Below are positions 11,066-22,793 of a stretch of DNA of 64,000 nt, one piece after another. The stretch spans positions 498,004,536 to 498,068,535 of the forward strand of contig NC_085137.1 of NCBI RefSeq assembly GCF_035046485.1. The letters run 5' to 3'. Numbering within the stretch: position 1 is the stretch's first letter; each line of letters opens with the position of its first letter. The translations under genes were made by a program, and so were the position numbers. The notes under the pieces are model-generated. The model was not told the DNA's origin. It ran no database searches and saw only the letters and a program-made list of their open reading frames with translations. Source of the DNA: Aedes albopictus (Eukaryota; Arthropoda; Insecta; Diptera; Culicidae).

Positions 11066-11374
11066 CACGCTAACGCCGCTCAGCACTTAAGTGCATAATT
11101 TCCAGACTACACCAAAAATGTGTAACCCTTGCACATTCACAAAATCAGCTCCTGTGTCCGCAAAATCGTTAAATTCGCAAAAAAAAAATTGTACAGCAAT
11201 CTAGATAGGTTTACTAGTGACCTTGGTAAACAAAAAAATATCGACATTTCGCATCTAGACGAGCGTACGAGCTGTTTTTGAAAATGTGTAACTGTAACAC
11301 ATTTTTGTGTGGTCTGGAAATTATGCACTTATGAGTAGGGCTTACACATTTTAGTGCTGAGCGGTTTTACTGTG
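11066..11374. mobile_element. TA-flanked fold-back MITE, 309 bp
   Basis: The ends read CACGCTAACGCCGCTCAGCA on the left and CACAGTAAAACCGCTCAGCA on the right (minus strand). The arms also share GTGCATAATTTCCAGAC and AAAAATGTGT. TATA flanks both ends (11062-11065 and 11375-11378), so the duplication is TA or TATA. The minus frame at 11137-11328 lies inside and is not a gene. Confidence 0.75.
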
Positions 11375-11499
11375 TATATAAGCACAAAGCAACTTGAAGA
11401 GCATTCCTAATGCTTTGGAATGTCATTTTAAAAAAATTTAAAAAAGTATAGTCGTTGTGGTCCAACATTGAGAAAATCATAAAAAAAAACAAAAAACGC

Positions 11500-11880
11500 A
11501 CCTGAAAACCCGTTAAAACATCCCTGAAATGCTATCAAACACCCTCGAAACGTTTCCTGAAACGCTTTGAAAATCTCTGAAATTTCTCTCTAATACCTTG
11601 AAAAGGTTCTGAAACCCCTTCAGCAATGCCCTTTAAATACTCATCTGAATCCCACGTAGACCCCTATGAAACGACCCCGAAACCCCCTTTATACCATTAA
11701 AACGCCCTTGAAATCCTCGTAATCCCATTGAAACCCCAACAAAACCTGACGGAACGCCCTTAAAAGGCTAATGAAATCCTCTGAAACAACCCCCTAAAAC
11801 GCCCGTGAAGCCCATTGGAATCCTCTTTTTTTTGGATCTCTGGGAATTTCCTAGAAACCCCATTGGCCTCATCTAAAATA
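11500..11880. repeat. Degenerate CCTGAAAC repeat
   Basis: Loose repeats of the type CCCTGAAACGCC with no stable period. Similar reverse-complement material occurs at 5590-5830. Confidence 0.5.
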
Positions 11881-14540
11881 CCTAGGTGAAAGACCTGTTC
11901 TTGCGAATTTGATTCGCTTATTGAAAACCTGACTTAATTTAAGTACAATATTCCCTCTTTAATGCCTTTTTCATTTTATGGGTACTTTTTCAATTGATGA
12001 GGTGCCAGTGTATTAGAACGGTAAAAACTGCACAAGTTTAATAAAAATAAAATATTTGCGCAAATTACTCAAAAATTATGAAAAGATTCAAAAATCATAC
12101 AAAACAGTAACTGGGAAATATTTCAAACGGTTCTTTACTGAATTCGTGAAACAAAATTGAATTAAGTTTTTGGAGTGATTTATCAATTCCCACCAGAAGC
12201 ATTTATAAGGAAATTTTCCCTGGGGAACTTCAAAAACACCACAGAAAGACTATATTTGGCAATTTTAAAAGTCTTCAAAGGTCTTTACATATTCATCGGA
12301 AAGTATGTATTAAATTATCAAATCAATAATCAATTATATTATTAATAGGTTCATCGAGTGATTATTCTTAACGATGATTCACAATAACTCCAGCGGAGCT
12401 TGCGCAGCAGTTTCCATAGATAAACTTTCCAAAAATCAAGGAAGAAGAGAAAATCTTGAATACTTCATACTCGATATCCTTGAAGAATTTCTCAAATGTC
12501 GCAAATTTTCCAAAATCCAAAGACGTTTTCCAGACATTTGTTTTTCGATTTTATGAATTTTTAGAAATTTTGATTATATAAAAATGGTATAATGTAGGGA
12601 CATCTTGACGGCAAAAACTCTGACACGAAAATTGATGAATTTCCTGGAAAATTTTTGGAAGGACATTTAAAACAAATCCAAAAATATTTTCAGAGTTTAG
12701 CCGGTATTTATTTGTATATAGCGGACTTTTTTCAAAATTTTCAAGACAACCATTTGAACAATTTTCGAAAACATTGTTTCATAAACTGTCGACTTAACTT
12801 CTAGAAAAAATTAAAAAAAAAATTTGAAAACTTTTTCTTTTTAATTTCTTGGCAAATGTGTGTAGAATATTGTCATGAATTTCTATAAGTATTCTAAAAA
12901 TTATTCATTTCTGAAAAAAATTCTGACAGAGTAGAGATTTTTGTTTTTAAATTGGTGAGACATATCTGCAGAAACTCATCGTGCTGTTACTAGGAAATGA
13001 TAAAACGATGTCATTACGAAATGACTGACCAATTTGCGTAAAGATGTTTATAGTAGCTTACAGGAAAATGGTCAGTGCTTCGCAGGCGCGCCGCATAATA
13101 GTTTTGATACTGTTTGGAATAAGTTTTTGAAAAATTCCATTTTTTTATTTTCTTGTTTTAAATTATTTTTTTCTTTATTTTCGGTTGTGTTAGATCGGTT
13201 CAATGAAGGAATAGAAATATATTCTTTTTCATTGAAAATTATGTATGAAAGCTAGTCTGGTATCTAAAATAACAAAAATCGTTTCATTCTGCTATTTTTT
13301 TCGGTTTTATTCACTACAGAAAATATTGAAAATCGATGCTCAGAAAATTATTTAGAAATTAATCATATTTTGGTCATTAAAAATGCCAAGTGTTTACAAT
13401 TTATTAAAACTTTTTAATGTAATATTTTTATACGAGACCTAATAATCTATATATGCGGAGTAGGTCATATGCATTTTTCGTTTAATTAATACATTTTTAT
13501 TAGCTATCACGGACAGAAATGTTGTCCGATTGTTATAACTTTGCCTATAGTTCGGCCAAGCTTATATAATATGCTCAGTATAATTGCCACAATTGGTTAC
13601 TTTGCACTGATTTGATGTTTGAACCAAGCATATATTTCGTTTGAATCAACTTCATTGAACATCATCCATCAAATTCCCAAACTCGGATGCATAGCCAGGA
13701 GTTGTTTGTTCAATCGGAACCATAAGTATCGCTGCACCACATCTGTTCCGAAACTTCGTGGAGCCATCAACAAGTTCAGCTTTGTCGTTAGTCGATGTAA
13801 TAACAGCTAATGCCAATACCTAATACGTGATTAATAGTGTTGTTAATACTTATTGAGAACAAAGTTGTTTTTCTATATTGCAGTATCGGCGGTGCAGTAC
13901 AGGAGCCTAAACACTGATTGCAGCGCCATCACGGCGAATTCGGCGATGTCAAAAAAAACGGTGAGAAGTAACTAGTTCTGTACGTTTATGACCCCAGCAA
14001 ATGGGATCTATTTACCTATCAAAACTTGTTGCATTCTTGGTGCCATAAAACAGTGCCAGCTGTGAACTTGTAAATCTTTATATCATGTTCAAGCATGCAA
14101 AGAAAACGCATTGCACTAAGTTATTATCAATATTAAGATTTTAGAAATAAAAATAGCACATTATGAACAAATGTTTATGTATGCTTTAACCAAGAAAAAG
14201 TCAAGTTAAGCATAAACATGCTTGAATTTGCCATGAGAATAAGAGAGCTGTCAAATCATTAAGCATAAATATTGTTGATGTAAGCACAATATGGTTTATT
14301 CAACCATATTTATTGCTCCAATCAGATCATAAGATTTGCTCAACTCAAGGTTACATTATTCTTCGATCTATTGTAATATGCGTAATATAATCTCAAAAAG
14401 GGCATAAATGCATAAATATGCTTGTTTGCAATTAAAATATGATTGACTTGGCTTTATTTTTTCTCCGTGATGACCATTTGAATAAAAATTATTTTGAAGA
14501 AAAAATGTCTGTACGGATAATTGATTGATACACTGTAGAT
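11881..14540. other. AT-rich DNA without a supported gene
   Basis: Long AT-rich stretch with homopolymer runs and no recognisable protein, RNA or transposon ends. A weak exon candidate at 13619-13960 is listed separately. Confidence 0.5.
13619..13960 (+). other. Weak two-exon candidate
   Basis: An open frame (13619-13796) reaches a possible donor GTAATA at 13797. After TATATTGCAG, a segment 13884-13960 is open in one frame and ends in a donor GTGAGA. Splicing the 87-nt gap preserves the frame. The peptide matches nothing I know, the donors are mediocre, and no start codon precedes it in a good context. It could be chance. Confidence 0.15.
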
Positions 14541-14544
14541 CCTC

Positions 14545-15773
14545 TTAGTGTATTTTTTGTATTGAAAAGTGCATCAAGTGCTAAATTGTTACGTAAACTT
14601 TCATCAATCTTCCAGTTTTCTAGTTCTGCAGTTGGATTGGTACGTACATATCTGTGCAATCGTACTCAATCAGTGTTTGCCAATGGAGTTTACTCTAATA
14701 GTGTTAGCATTACCTCTGGTGTCCCACAAGGCTCCATTTTAGGACCCTTACTTTTTTCATTATTCATCAATGATTTACCTGATGTACTAAAATCCTGCTT
14801 CATTCATTTGTTTGCTGACGACGTCCAAATTTATTTTCACTCCTTGGATTTACCTTTACATGTTATGGCCGACTTAGTGAACGCAGATTTGGCAAGAGTA
14901 ATGAGATGGTCTGAACGTAACTTGCTTCCGATTAACGCGTCCAAAACTAAAGTCATGTTTATATCGAGAAATCGTGTAACTTCCAGGCTACCACAAATTC
15001 ACTTTGGTAATGATACCTTAGAATACGTTGACAAGATCAATAATCTTGGGTTCGTGATGCAAAATGATTTGGAATGGAATAGTCATGTAAATGCACAGTG
15101 TACCAAAATATATAACGGATTACGACTGCTTAGACTTACTTCTTATAAACTACCTGAACAGATTAAACTCAAACTATTTAAATCGTTGCTTCTACCCCAT
15201 TTTATGTACGGTACTGTTTTTCTTCTGAATGCTTCAGCGGTTTCACTAGATAGATTGAAAATTGCTCTGAACTCTTGTGTGCGTTTTGTTTACAATCTAA
15301 ACCGTTATTCACATGTTACGCACTTACAACCTAATCTGATTGGATGCCGATTTGATGTCTTTCTTAAACTCAGGACATGCTTAACAATGTTTAAAATTAT
15401 AAATTCCCTAACGCCAACATACTTAAGCGATAAACTTCAACCGCTTCAAAGCAACCGAAACCGTAATTTCCTTCTTCCACGTTTCAACACTTCCCATTAC
15501 AGAAGCACCCTATTTGTGCAGGGCATTAATTATTGGAATGAACTACCTTCTGAGCTTAAAAATCTCCGAAATCTGAGTGGATTTCGACACGAATGCACCA
15601 ATTTGCTAAATAATATAGACTAGCATATAATACGTATTAAGATATTAGATTTAAGGTTAACAGAGTTACTGTAAATGAATTTTTGTATACTTAATCTTTA
15701 CTAATGTAGTAATTTATAAGGATTGTCCTTACGCTACTGTTATATGTAATAAATAAAATAAATAAATAAATAA
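14545..15773 (+). mobile_element. 5'-truncated CR1/L2-like LINE
   Basis: The element runs from the truncated RT frame through about 125 bp of 3' UTR, including a small hairpin (AAGGATTGTCCTT), to a tail of AATAAA and AATAA units at 15748-15773. Imperfect GTATT(CT)GAAA on both sides could be a target duplication, but this is weak. The intact partial frame suggests a fairly recent insertion. Confidence 0.8.
14562..15623 (+). CDS. Non-LTR retrotransposon reverse transcriptase, 5'-truncated
   Basis: This is the C-terminal half of a LINE reverse transcriptase, which copies element RNA at a nicked target site. The frame runs 353 codons without interruption to a natural stop. Residues 52-64 carry SGVPQGSILGPLL (RT fingers/palm). 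Residues 84-87 are FADD, the catalytic motif. SKTK near residue 127 is the next conserved block. The C-terminus has the WNELP signature (about residue 325) common in CR1/L2-like elements. The upstream palm block with its first catalytic Asp is missing, so the copy is dead. The frame begins at the truncation point and TTG is not a true start. I infer the CR1/L2 group; the subfamily is uncertain. Confidence 0.9.
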   Translation: MKSASSAKLLRKLSSIFQFSSSAVGLVRTYLCNRTQSVFANGVYSNSVSITSGVPQGSILGPLLFSLFINDLPDVLKSCFIHLFADDVQIYFHSLDLPLHVMADLVNADLARVMRWSERNLLPINASKTKVMFISRNRVTSRLPQIHFGNDTLEYVDKINNLGFVMQNDLEWNSHVNAQCTKIYNGLRLLRLTSYKLPEQIKLKLFKSLLLPHFMYGTVFLLNASAVSLDRLKIALNSCVRFVYNLNRYSHVTHLQPNLIGCRFDVFLKLRTCLTMFKIINSLTPTYLSDKLQPLQSNRNRNFLLPRFNTSHYRSTLFVQGINYWNELPSELKNLRNLSGFRHECTNLLNNID

Positions 15774-16269
15774 GTATTCTGAAACATCTTCGAAAAGATC
15801 AATTCAATCTAACAAACCATTTGCGGGTTACAAGTTTTTGGAGAAGGAAATGAAGGTTTTTTCCTACGCCCTTTTCAAAACTTACATTTTAGGAAAGGAG
15901 CTCATACTTGAGCAAAATCATTTGAATTGAAAAAGTCGCGTCTACGCGATTCATGCAGTGAGCTGGAAATGCTCCATTGAGTCCCTAAGAAAGATCGCAA
16001 ACGGGCGTAAACGTCGAAAAAAAAAATAGAATCAGAATGTCAGAAGTGCCATTCTAAAATTCCTTAAAACGCAGTCAACGTCTTTATAAAATAGCATAAG
16101 ACGTGGATTAAAAGTTTAAAAAATAAAAACAAACAGAAAATGACGAATATTTACGGCATCATTCCACGTTCTTCTGTGTTTATAACGATTTGAAACATTT
16201 TGCGTTATGTTGTTACTGTAGTCTTATTGAAGCTTTCACTGCTGAAAAATTCCATCATTATTATTAAAA
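15774..16269. other. Gene-free flank
   Basis: AT-rich, non-repetitive sequence. I see no coding, RNA or element signal. Confidence 0.5.
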
Positions 16270-16980
16270 CCAGCCACATTCCGTTTCATTTCACTTGTTG
16301 AGGTTGATATCGCAACCCTCATTAAAATTCATCAATTCTCCAAAACGGCTACGGCCCGTGCTGCTATCACCCATTGTTAATATCAGGCTCCACGTCCCCA
16401 TACCTCCTTATCTGCTCCCTTCGTTGAACCCCGCCAGAGCCCTGATTGATATGCTAAACCCCAACCAGCTGTTTGCCGCCGCCGGAGCGTGTTCTTTCTC
16501 CGATTGGTAATCCCCCCTCACACGTGGCGCTTACCTTGCGCTCTGCTCTGCAACAGCAGCTTCCTGCTGTTCCTGCGAGCTCCAAGCACAGGACACAGTG
16601 CCTCCAGCCAGCCAGCGTGGCTCGGCAATAACGTTGTTTGCCCTTTCCATCCATAATCGTAAACACGCGAGCGCGAAATGAACTTACCTGTAACGAGAAA
16701 GAAGAAAACCGAGAAAAAGTTAGATTAACAATTCACCCTAATGCCACATCTTCGTGTATCCCGGGGGCAGATGTGAACGTGTATGGAGGAAAAACAACAA
16801 ATATACCAGCCCCATTCCATATACTTTTCCATATACTTTTCTGTTCACGAGAGTTGAAAGACTTTGCGATGAGTGACAACCTTGCGTACTTTATAATTAT
16901 TCGAAAAATTTTGCTGTTAAAAACGGCATTTGTAAATTTTCTCTTCTGCTGCCGCGGTCTTCATCTGCAATCATGAACTA
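16270..16980 (-). other. GC-rich unique island around splice signals
   Basis: This 0.7-kb island is clearly richer in G+C than the surrounding DNA and lacks the repeats that fill the neighbourhood. It contains the minus-strand splice signals described at 16535-16726. Its position inside the putative long intron of the minus gene at 29697-30108 suggests a conserved intronic segment. Confidence 0.4.
16535..16687 (-). other. Putative recursive-splice exon (153 nt)
   Basis: Read on the minus strand, a branch point CTAAC (about 16721-16725), a pyrimidine tract and TTACAG lead directly into GTAAGT at 16687. This is the zero-length-exon signature of recursive splicing. The next 153 nt are open in one frame (51 codons) and end GCGCAAG before a second donor, GTAAGC, at 16534. 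The segment can therefore be an RS-exon defined by its downstream donor, or an ordinary cassette exon that happens to start with GTAAGT. If joined to the exon ending at 29697 (phase 2), its first base completes AGG and TAA follows at once, so inclusion would stop translation. Function is inferred from sequence only. Confidence 0.5.
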
Positions 16981-17756
16981 ACCCATCTTGATCTCGATAT
17001 ACATAGTTGACGATCAAGTAGCTCCAGAAAAGTTTTTCCAAAAATCTAGTTTTTTTTAATAAGAACGAAAATATGTTTGAACAACTTTAGCAAACGAAGA
17101 TCATGGTAACGGGTAGAGAACGAGTCGGTAGGACCATGTATATGCTAAGGTAGGTTTAGCTATGGTATTGATAGAAAATGCTGTAGTCAAACGAACTAAT
17201 GGTAAATAGCTATATTTTATTTTTTCTGAGTATTCTACAGCGCCAAAAACAGGCTACCATTTCGCAACCCCGATCGATCGGGAAAATTTGCAATTGAAAT
17301 TCATCGACGCCATCGGATGGACCCTGGGAATTGCCATCGTCATAACCACCATCATCAGTGAAAGCAGTGAAAGAAAGCCCTCACCCCTCGCGAATTGAAA
17401 CGCATGTGTTGCGATCATCAATTTGTTTTATTGAAATTCGACGGCAGTGATTTGAATACCGAGAGAGAGCGAGAAATATTTGCTTTAATGGAGTGTAACC
17501 ACCGTAAAATGGTTGATTGATACGAGTGGACTAGGGAGGCTGAATAGCGAAATTAACGATAATGATGAGTCGAATTTGGGAGATTCAGGTTGGTGGTAAT
17601 GGAATATTAAGTACTAAGTAATCACGAATCAGGATCCAGCGGAAATGGAGTGTAGCCTAGTTCATTGATGCATTAGCATTTGATACCACAGATTACACCG
17701 TTCAACACGAGTTCGCGTTATGGGATGAGGAAAAGAACAGGGGCTTGGAATCCTAG
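16981..17756. other. Gene-free segment
   Basis: Mixed AT-rich sequence with no recognisable gene, RNA or element boundary. Confidence 0.5.
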
Positions 17757-17758
17757 TA

Positions 17759-18697
17759 GGGTAGGTAATCAAAATTTGAACCAAATTGGGGCTTTCTGAA
17801 GCAGTGCAAATTTTAAGTGATTTTTTCTCCCACATGGAAATAATTTACTACGGCAAAATCGTATGTACATGAAAGCCACGGGTATAAGCTTTCTGTTAAA
17901 TGGTAAAAAGTTTGTATTTGCACCAAATTGCATTGAAATATTTGATGTTTCATCAATGATTTTAATCTTAAATTGAACCATCGTAATCATAATTTGAACC
18001 AATTTTAATCTTAATTTGAACTACTGGCGGCAGCAGCTCGAGCAACTCACAAAACAGCCAATTCCATGCTAAACAATGAAAAATCACATGAATCTTCTAA
18101 TTCTCATACCTATTTTTCATTAGGCAGTGGAATCTCAACTCAGAATGTTCGAAATTCTTCAGGAATTTGGAAACTAAATTTGGAATTTTTCATCCCCCAA
18201 GAGTAAACAAATCAACCACTAGCGCAATCTACAGGCCAACACTAGAAGCTCACCCCCGTTTACTAGTTCAAATTTAGATTACAAATGGTACAACTTAAGA
18301 TAACATTCACCAAGTAAGAATCACTTAAATTTGATAATTTTATGACAAATAATGCGGATTATTATTCGGTTGGTCGATTCTACGATAAATAAGCTTTCAT
18401 TTGACGTGTTCACATATTGCGTGTGATACAATGCATGAGCTGTACGAGTGCACCGAGAATGTGCTTTCTGTTGGGGAAATGGGTGAAATCACAGTGATTT
18501 TTCAATTGCCTGTTTTCCATGACAAAAACGCTTTTTTTAATGCTTTTAAAGTCCATGTTATCAGGTCATATTACGGAAAGCTGTTTAACATCTTTTTCGG
18601 GACAATATTCGCCTGAAAAGTACTTCGTTTTAATGAATTTTGAAATGGTTCAAATTAAGATTACAATTTGACTAGTTCAAAGTTTGATTTCTTACCC
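17759..18697. mobile_element. TA-flanked element with GGGTAAGAAATC ends, 939 bp
   Basis: The left end is GGGTAGGTAATCAAAATTTG. The right end on the minus strand is GGGTAAGAAATCAAACTTTG. TA flanks both ends (17757-17758 and 18698-18699). Subterminal copies of AATTTGAACYA and ATTTTAATCTTAATTTGAAC occur inside. A second, truncated and inverted copy lies at 50676-51235. No transposase is present. Confidence 0.7.
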
Positions 18698-18989
18698 TAG
18701 TGTCACACAAAAAAAAAATGAAAAAATAAAAGACCGGGCCTTTACAGTTTAAGAGTTTTATGGAGAACTTGGGACGTTCAATTGGTACGTGTATTAGACC
18801 ATGCATATATTAAGGTGTTATCGGCGTTTTCATTTGTTTCGTTATTTTCATACAGATTTTGATTATTTTTTATGTTTTTTTTTATGAATGCAATTCTGCA
18901 ATTGTAGATTGAAAATATTTTTGGATCATTTTTATAAACAACATTAAGAAAATACCGATTTTTTTTATGAACCATTCAAAAATCCTAAT

Positions 18990-20529
18990 ATTCTCGGGCA
19001 GCCTAGTGAAACTTCTGGGAAATTCCTAAAAGGAAATCCAGGAGAAATCCTCAGAGTATAAAAAAACACCGAAATGGAACTCCTGGAAAAATCTTCATAA
19101 GAAACCCCAGAAAGAATACCCAAATACAACTGGGGGAATACGGAATCAGAAGAAATCTAGAGGATTTCTTGGAGATCTGCTGGAAAATTTTCTGCATGGA
19201 ACACCTGGCGAACTCCTCTGGAAATCCTCGGAGGGATCTTCTGATTCTGAAGGAATTTCCAGGAGGAACTCCTAGAGGAATTTCCAGAGAGGGATCCACA
19301 GAAGGAACTCCTAAAGAAATCCCCAGAGGAAACTTCTGAAGGAATCAACAAAGGGAGCTACTGGAAGACCCCTAAAAGAATGCTTGCAGCAATCCTGCAA
19401 AAAAATTCTTGAAGGAATCTCCAAAGGGTTGATTGATTGATTGATTTGTCTTTATTAAAGAGAATTTCAGCCCTTGGCTGGTTCGTCTCTCCTCCCCAAA
19501 GGGGTTTTTCCTGAGATAAACCTCCGAAGGGAACTCTAGGAGGAATCCTTAGAAAGAATTCCAGAAGGAATCCCCAGTGGGATCTCCTGGAGGAATCCCT
19601 CGATGGAATCTCTGAAAAAACCCTGGAGGGAACTTGTGGAGCAATTCTCAGAAGAAACTGTTCAAGTAACCCTTAAAAAAATCCTATGGGAATTCCCAGG
19701 GGGAGCTGCTGCAGGAATCCCAAGAGGAAACTCCTGTCCCCAGAAAGAATTCTAGAGAGAATTCATGAAGAAATCCCCAAAGGAAACTCCCGGAAAAAAT
19801 CCCTAGATAAACTTACATTGCAACCCATGGAAAAAAACTCCTGAAAGAATACTCCTGGAGATATTTATTATAGAAATCTCCAAAGGGAGAATTTGGAGAA
19901 ATCCCCTGCAGAAAATTGCATTGAAATCGCCGAAGAAAACTCCTGGGGAAACTCATAAAGCAATCTCCTGGAGGATCCCCAGCGGGAAGTCCTAGAATGG
20001 ACTCCTGTGGGAATCCTCATGGGGAACTCCTGGAGGATTTTCCGAAGGGATCTTGCGAAGAAATCTCTGGCGCACGGATTCCCAAACTTCGTTTCACGAT
20101 CCCCCAACTGCTTGCAGGCACGCTGCGACTGTTCTACGAAAAGCGGGATGACAACATACTGGTAGGTCACGAGAGCCATGGTTGGGAAGCGATGCTTTAG
20201 GTCTAGAAAGAATTCCTGGAGGAACTCCTTGAGAACATTTTTATTGAAACTCCCAGGAAAAAAATCTCCAGGATGAACTTCTAGAAAAATCCCCAAAGCC
20301 AATGGAAAAATTGCCTGAATGAACTTTCATCCTTCTAAAAGCATATCCTGAGAAAACTCTTGGAGGAATCGCCGGAAAGAACTTCTGGAGAAATCTTCAG
20401 AAGTAAACTCATGGGGAAATGAAGGAATTGAATCCCATTGAATCCAGAAAATCTAAAGGAATCTCTTGAAGGGACTTTTGGAGGACTCCCCAGAAACAAT
20501 TCCTGGGGATTCCCCTGAAGGTATTTCGA
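18990..20529. repeat. Degenerate GAATTCC-type minisatellite
   Basis: Same family as elsewhere, here with half-units such as GGAATCCTCGGAG and GAACTCCTGGAGG. It holds a small retroposon fragment at 19429-19495. Around 20065-20200 a short less repetitive stretch occurs. The listed short frames are repeat translations. Confidence 0.7.
19429..19495 (-). mobile_element. 67-bp retroposon 3'-end insertion
   Basis: Third copy of the (CAAT)n-tailed retroposon 3' end, extending slightly further 5' than the others (GGTTCGTCTCTCC). It is flanked by CCAAAGGG at 19421-19428 and 19496-19503. Confidence 0.7.
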
Positions 20530-22459
20530 GGTTTCAAAGGCAACGTCTATTTTAAAGATTTTAAAATAGATGCGTCTACCCAAAGTTTTTAAGCATAAGG
20601 CGCTTCCTAGTTTTAAAATTTAAAGCAAAGACGTATGTTTTTTTTCGACTCTAAATGTGTGTACAGCTGAAGTGCAAAATAAGTGATTTTTGAGTACACT
20701 GATGTTTTAACTTACTGAAAAAGTATTAGAATATATCCTATTTTTTACATAAAATAAGGAATACATCAAAATTCAAAGCAATAAAATACAGTTTTCAAGT
20801 CTTAAGGACAAGGTATTTGGAGTACATTGCTAAAAATTTCTAGAGCACCGTTTTTTCGAACCGTTGAACGGATTTGGATTAAAATGCATCACGCTGTCGA
20901 CAACCACTGAACCGTTCAACGGTTCTAAAAAACGGTGCTCTAGAAATTTTGAGCTGTGTACTTCAAATACCTTGTCCTTAAATTGTTCGTAGGTTTGTAC
21001 TGAGCATTATTAATGAACAATAAAAATGTTTCATTGCACTCTTATTTTGTATTATCCGATATACTACGAAAATTCCTTATTTTTTACACAAAATAGTCAT
21101 CGAAACTTAACATTAAATGATAACATGTAATTTTTAGCCTTTAATTATTTGCATCAGATTGGGGGACTTACTTGAAGAATTGATGTTTTCATTACACTCA
21201 AATTTTAATTCACTCAAAACCCAACGAAAATACCACCTTTTTCACACAAAGTGATTTATAAATGAAATTGGGCTCAAGGCATAGTTTTTTTTGTTTTGTT
21301 TTTCGTGAAAGAATATTGGGTATATTTGATGAACAATAGTGACGTTTTCATGACACTCTTAATTAATGTTATTCAAAAAGTTATAAAAATACCATAATTT
21401 TCATAAAAAATAGTCAATAAATCAAATTTTAAAACCATTACTTGTAGTTGTTTGACCATACATTTTCCGTACTGGACAAAAGTTTCATAGAACTCTGATG
21501 TTTACATTACACAAATATTTTGTTTTATCCAAAAGTGTACGACAATACCACATTTTTACACAAACCGCCAATTAGCAAAAATGACACGTAGTTTTTTAAC
21601 ATTGAATTATTCGTAGTAGTTTAGTGGATTTATACTTCAATAATAGTGATGTTTTTTTACACTCATGTTTTATTTCACTCAAAATACAAGAAAAATACCA
21701 CATTTTTCACACAAAGTAGTCAACAAATAAAAACTGAAGGCAAATGCATGGTGGTTTTTTTGCCTTGGAATTATTGCTTATCAAGAGAAATCATCCAACC
21801 TGTCGGAGTAAAGAACACAAAGAAGACCTGTTCCGCAAACGTCAAACCTCAGCACACTTTAAAAAGCATGCACACAATCTTGCAACTAAAATAAATTGGC
21901 AAACATTTAAATTATGTTTAATGGCGTTTACCTGCCTTTAAAAGTTCTGAAACTACACCTAATGTAGTTTAAAAACAATTCACATATTGCAGCAGTAATT
22001 GCGATTACATAAACCGAAAACTAAAAAAAAAACATTGTTTTTGAATTTTATAGCAACCACCCGAATGAATGCTTTTTGGCGTGCATTAAGCATTTTGATA
22101 TTTGCGGTAGGACTGCGGCGGTCGAAACCACCACAACCCCGTTGGATTTTTTTCTATTTTACCGCAATATTCGTGAAAGAGTACTGAACATATTTGATAA
22201 ACAATAGCTACGTTTTCATGACACTCTTAATTTATTTTACTAAAAAAAGATTAAAAAACCATAACTTTCATACAAAATAGTCACTAAAACAAAATTTAAA
22301 AGTATAACCTCATAATGTCATCGCTTTGAATTTTATTTTATTGATCGAAGTGTTTTTGCACGCGTTTTCAAAAAAAGCTAGGAAGTGCCTTTTGCTCAAT
22401 AACTTTGGGTAGACGCATCTATTTTAAAATCTTTAAAACAGACGTTGTTCTTGAAACCT
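20530..22459. mobile_element. 1.9-kb element with long inverted ends and internal tandem repeats
   Basis: Inverted ends of about 80 bp share AGGTTTCAA, GATTTTAAAATAGATGCGTC and TACCCAAAG. The interior from about 20690 to 22320 is a row of degenerate units of about 155-165 bp, each with a form of GATGTTTTCATTACACTC and CACAAAATAGTCA. No transposase frame exists. A TTAA-flanked MITE is nested at 20806-20977. The superfamily is not determined and I see no clear target duplication. Confidence 0.65.
20806..20977. mobile_element. TTAA-flanked fold-back MITE, 172 bp
   Basis: The termini are GGACAAGGTATTTGGAGTAC and, on the minus strand, GGACAAGGTATTTGAAGTAC. TTAA lies at both sides (20802-20805 and 20978-20981). 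The arms extend through TTTCTAGAGCACCGTTTTTT and GAACCGTTGAACGG. TTAA specificity is typical of piggyBac-type mobilisation. The interior is noncoding. Confidence 0.85.
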
Positions 22460-22793
22460 GTCCGGTTCCTTCGTAAAAAAAAAGTTTTGAAATCGATAGA
22501 AAAACGGTCGAGAAATGGCTTGTCAAATTTGGACTTCCGACTTTTTAGACCCTTGGTAGTTCGCGGGAGTTTTCACCCCGTCTGTAGTTTAAGTGTTAAA
22601 TGTGTGCCGCTGTCCGATCAGTATTAATAATTTAATTCGAAGAATATATTTCTGAACCGGTATCCATATTTACGTGTTTTATTTTTCCTTTTATCAAATG
22701 ACATTTACATGAAGCTGTAAAAGAATTACAAAAAAGGTGCGTCTAGCTGTTTTCAAAAAGATCCATGAAACTTTGGAAACGATCCATAAAGTT
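22460..22793. other. Gene-free junction
   Basis: Ordinary AT-rich sequence. The last 60 bp contain GATCCATRAA motifs resembling the array at 28726-29180, which suggests the TTAA element inserted into such an array. Confidence 0.4.
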
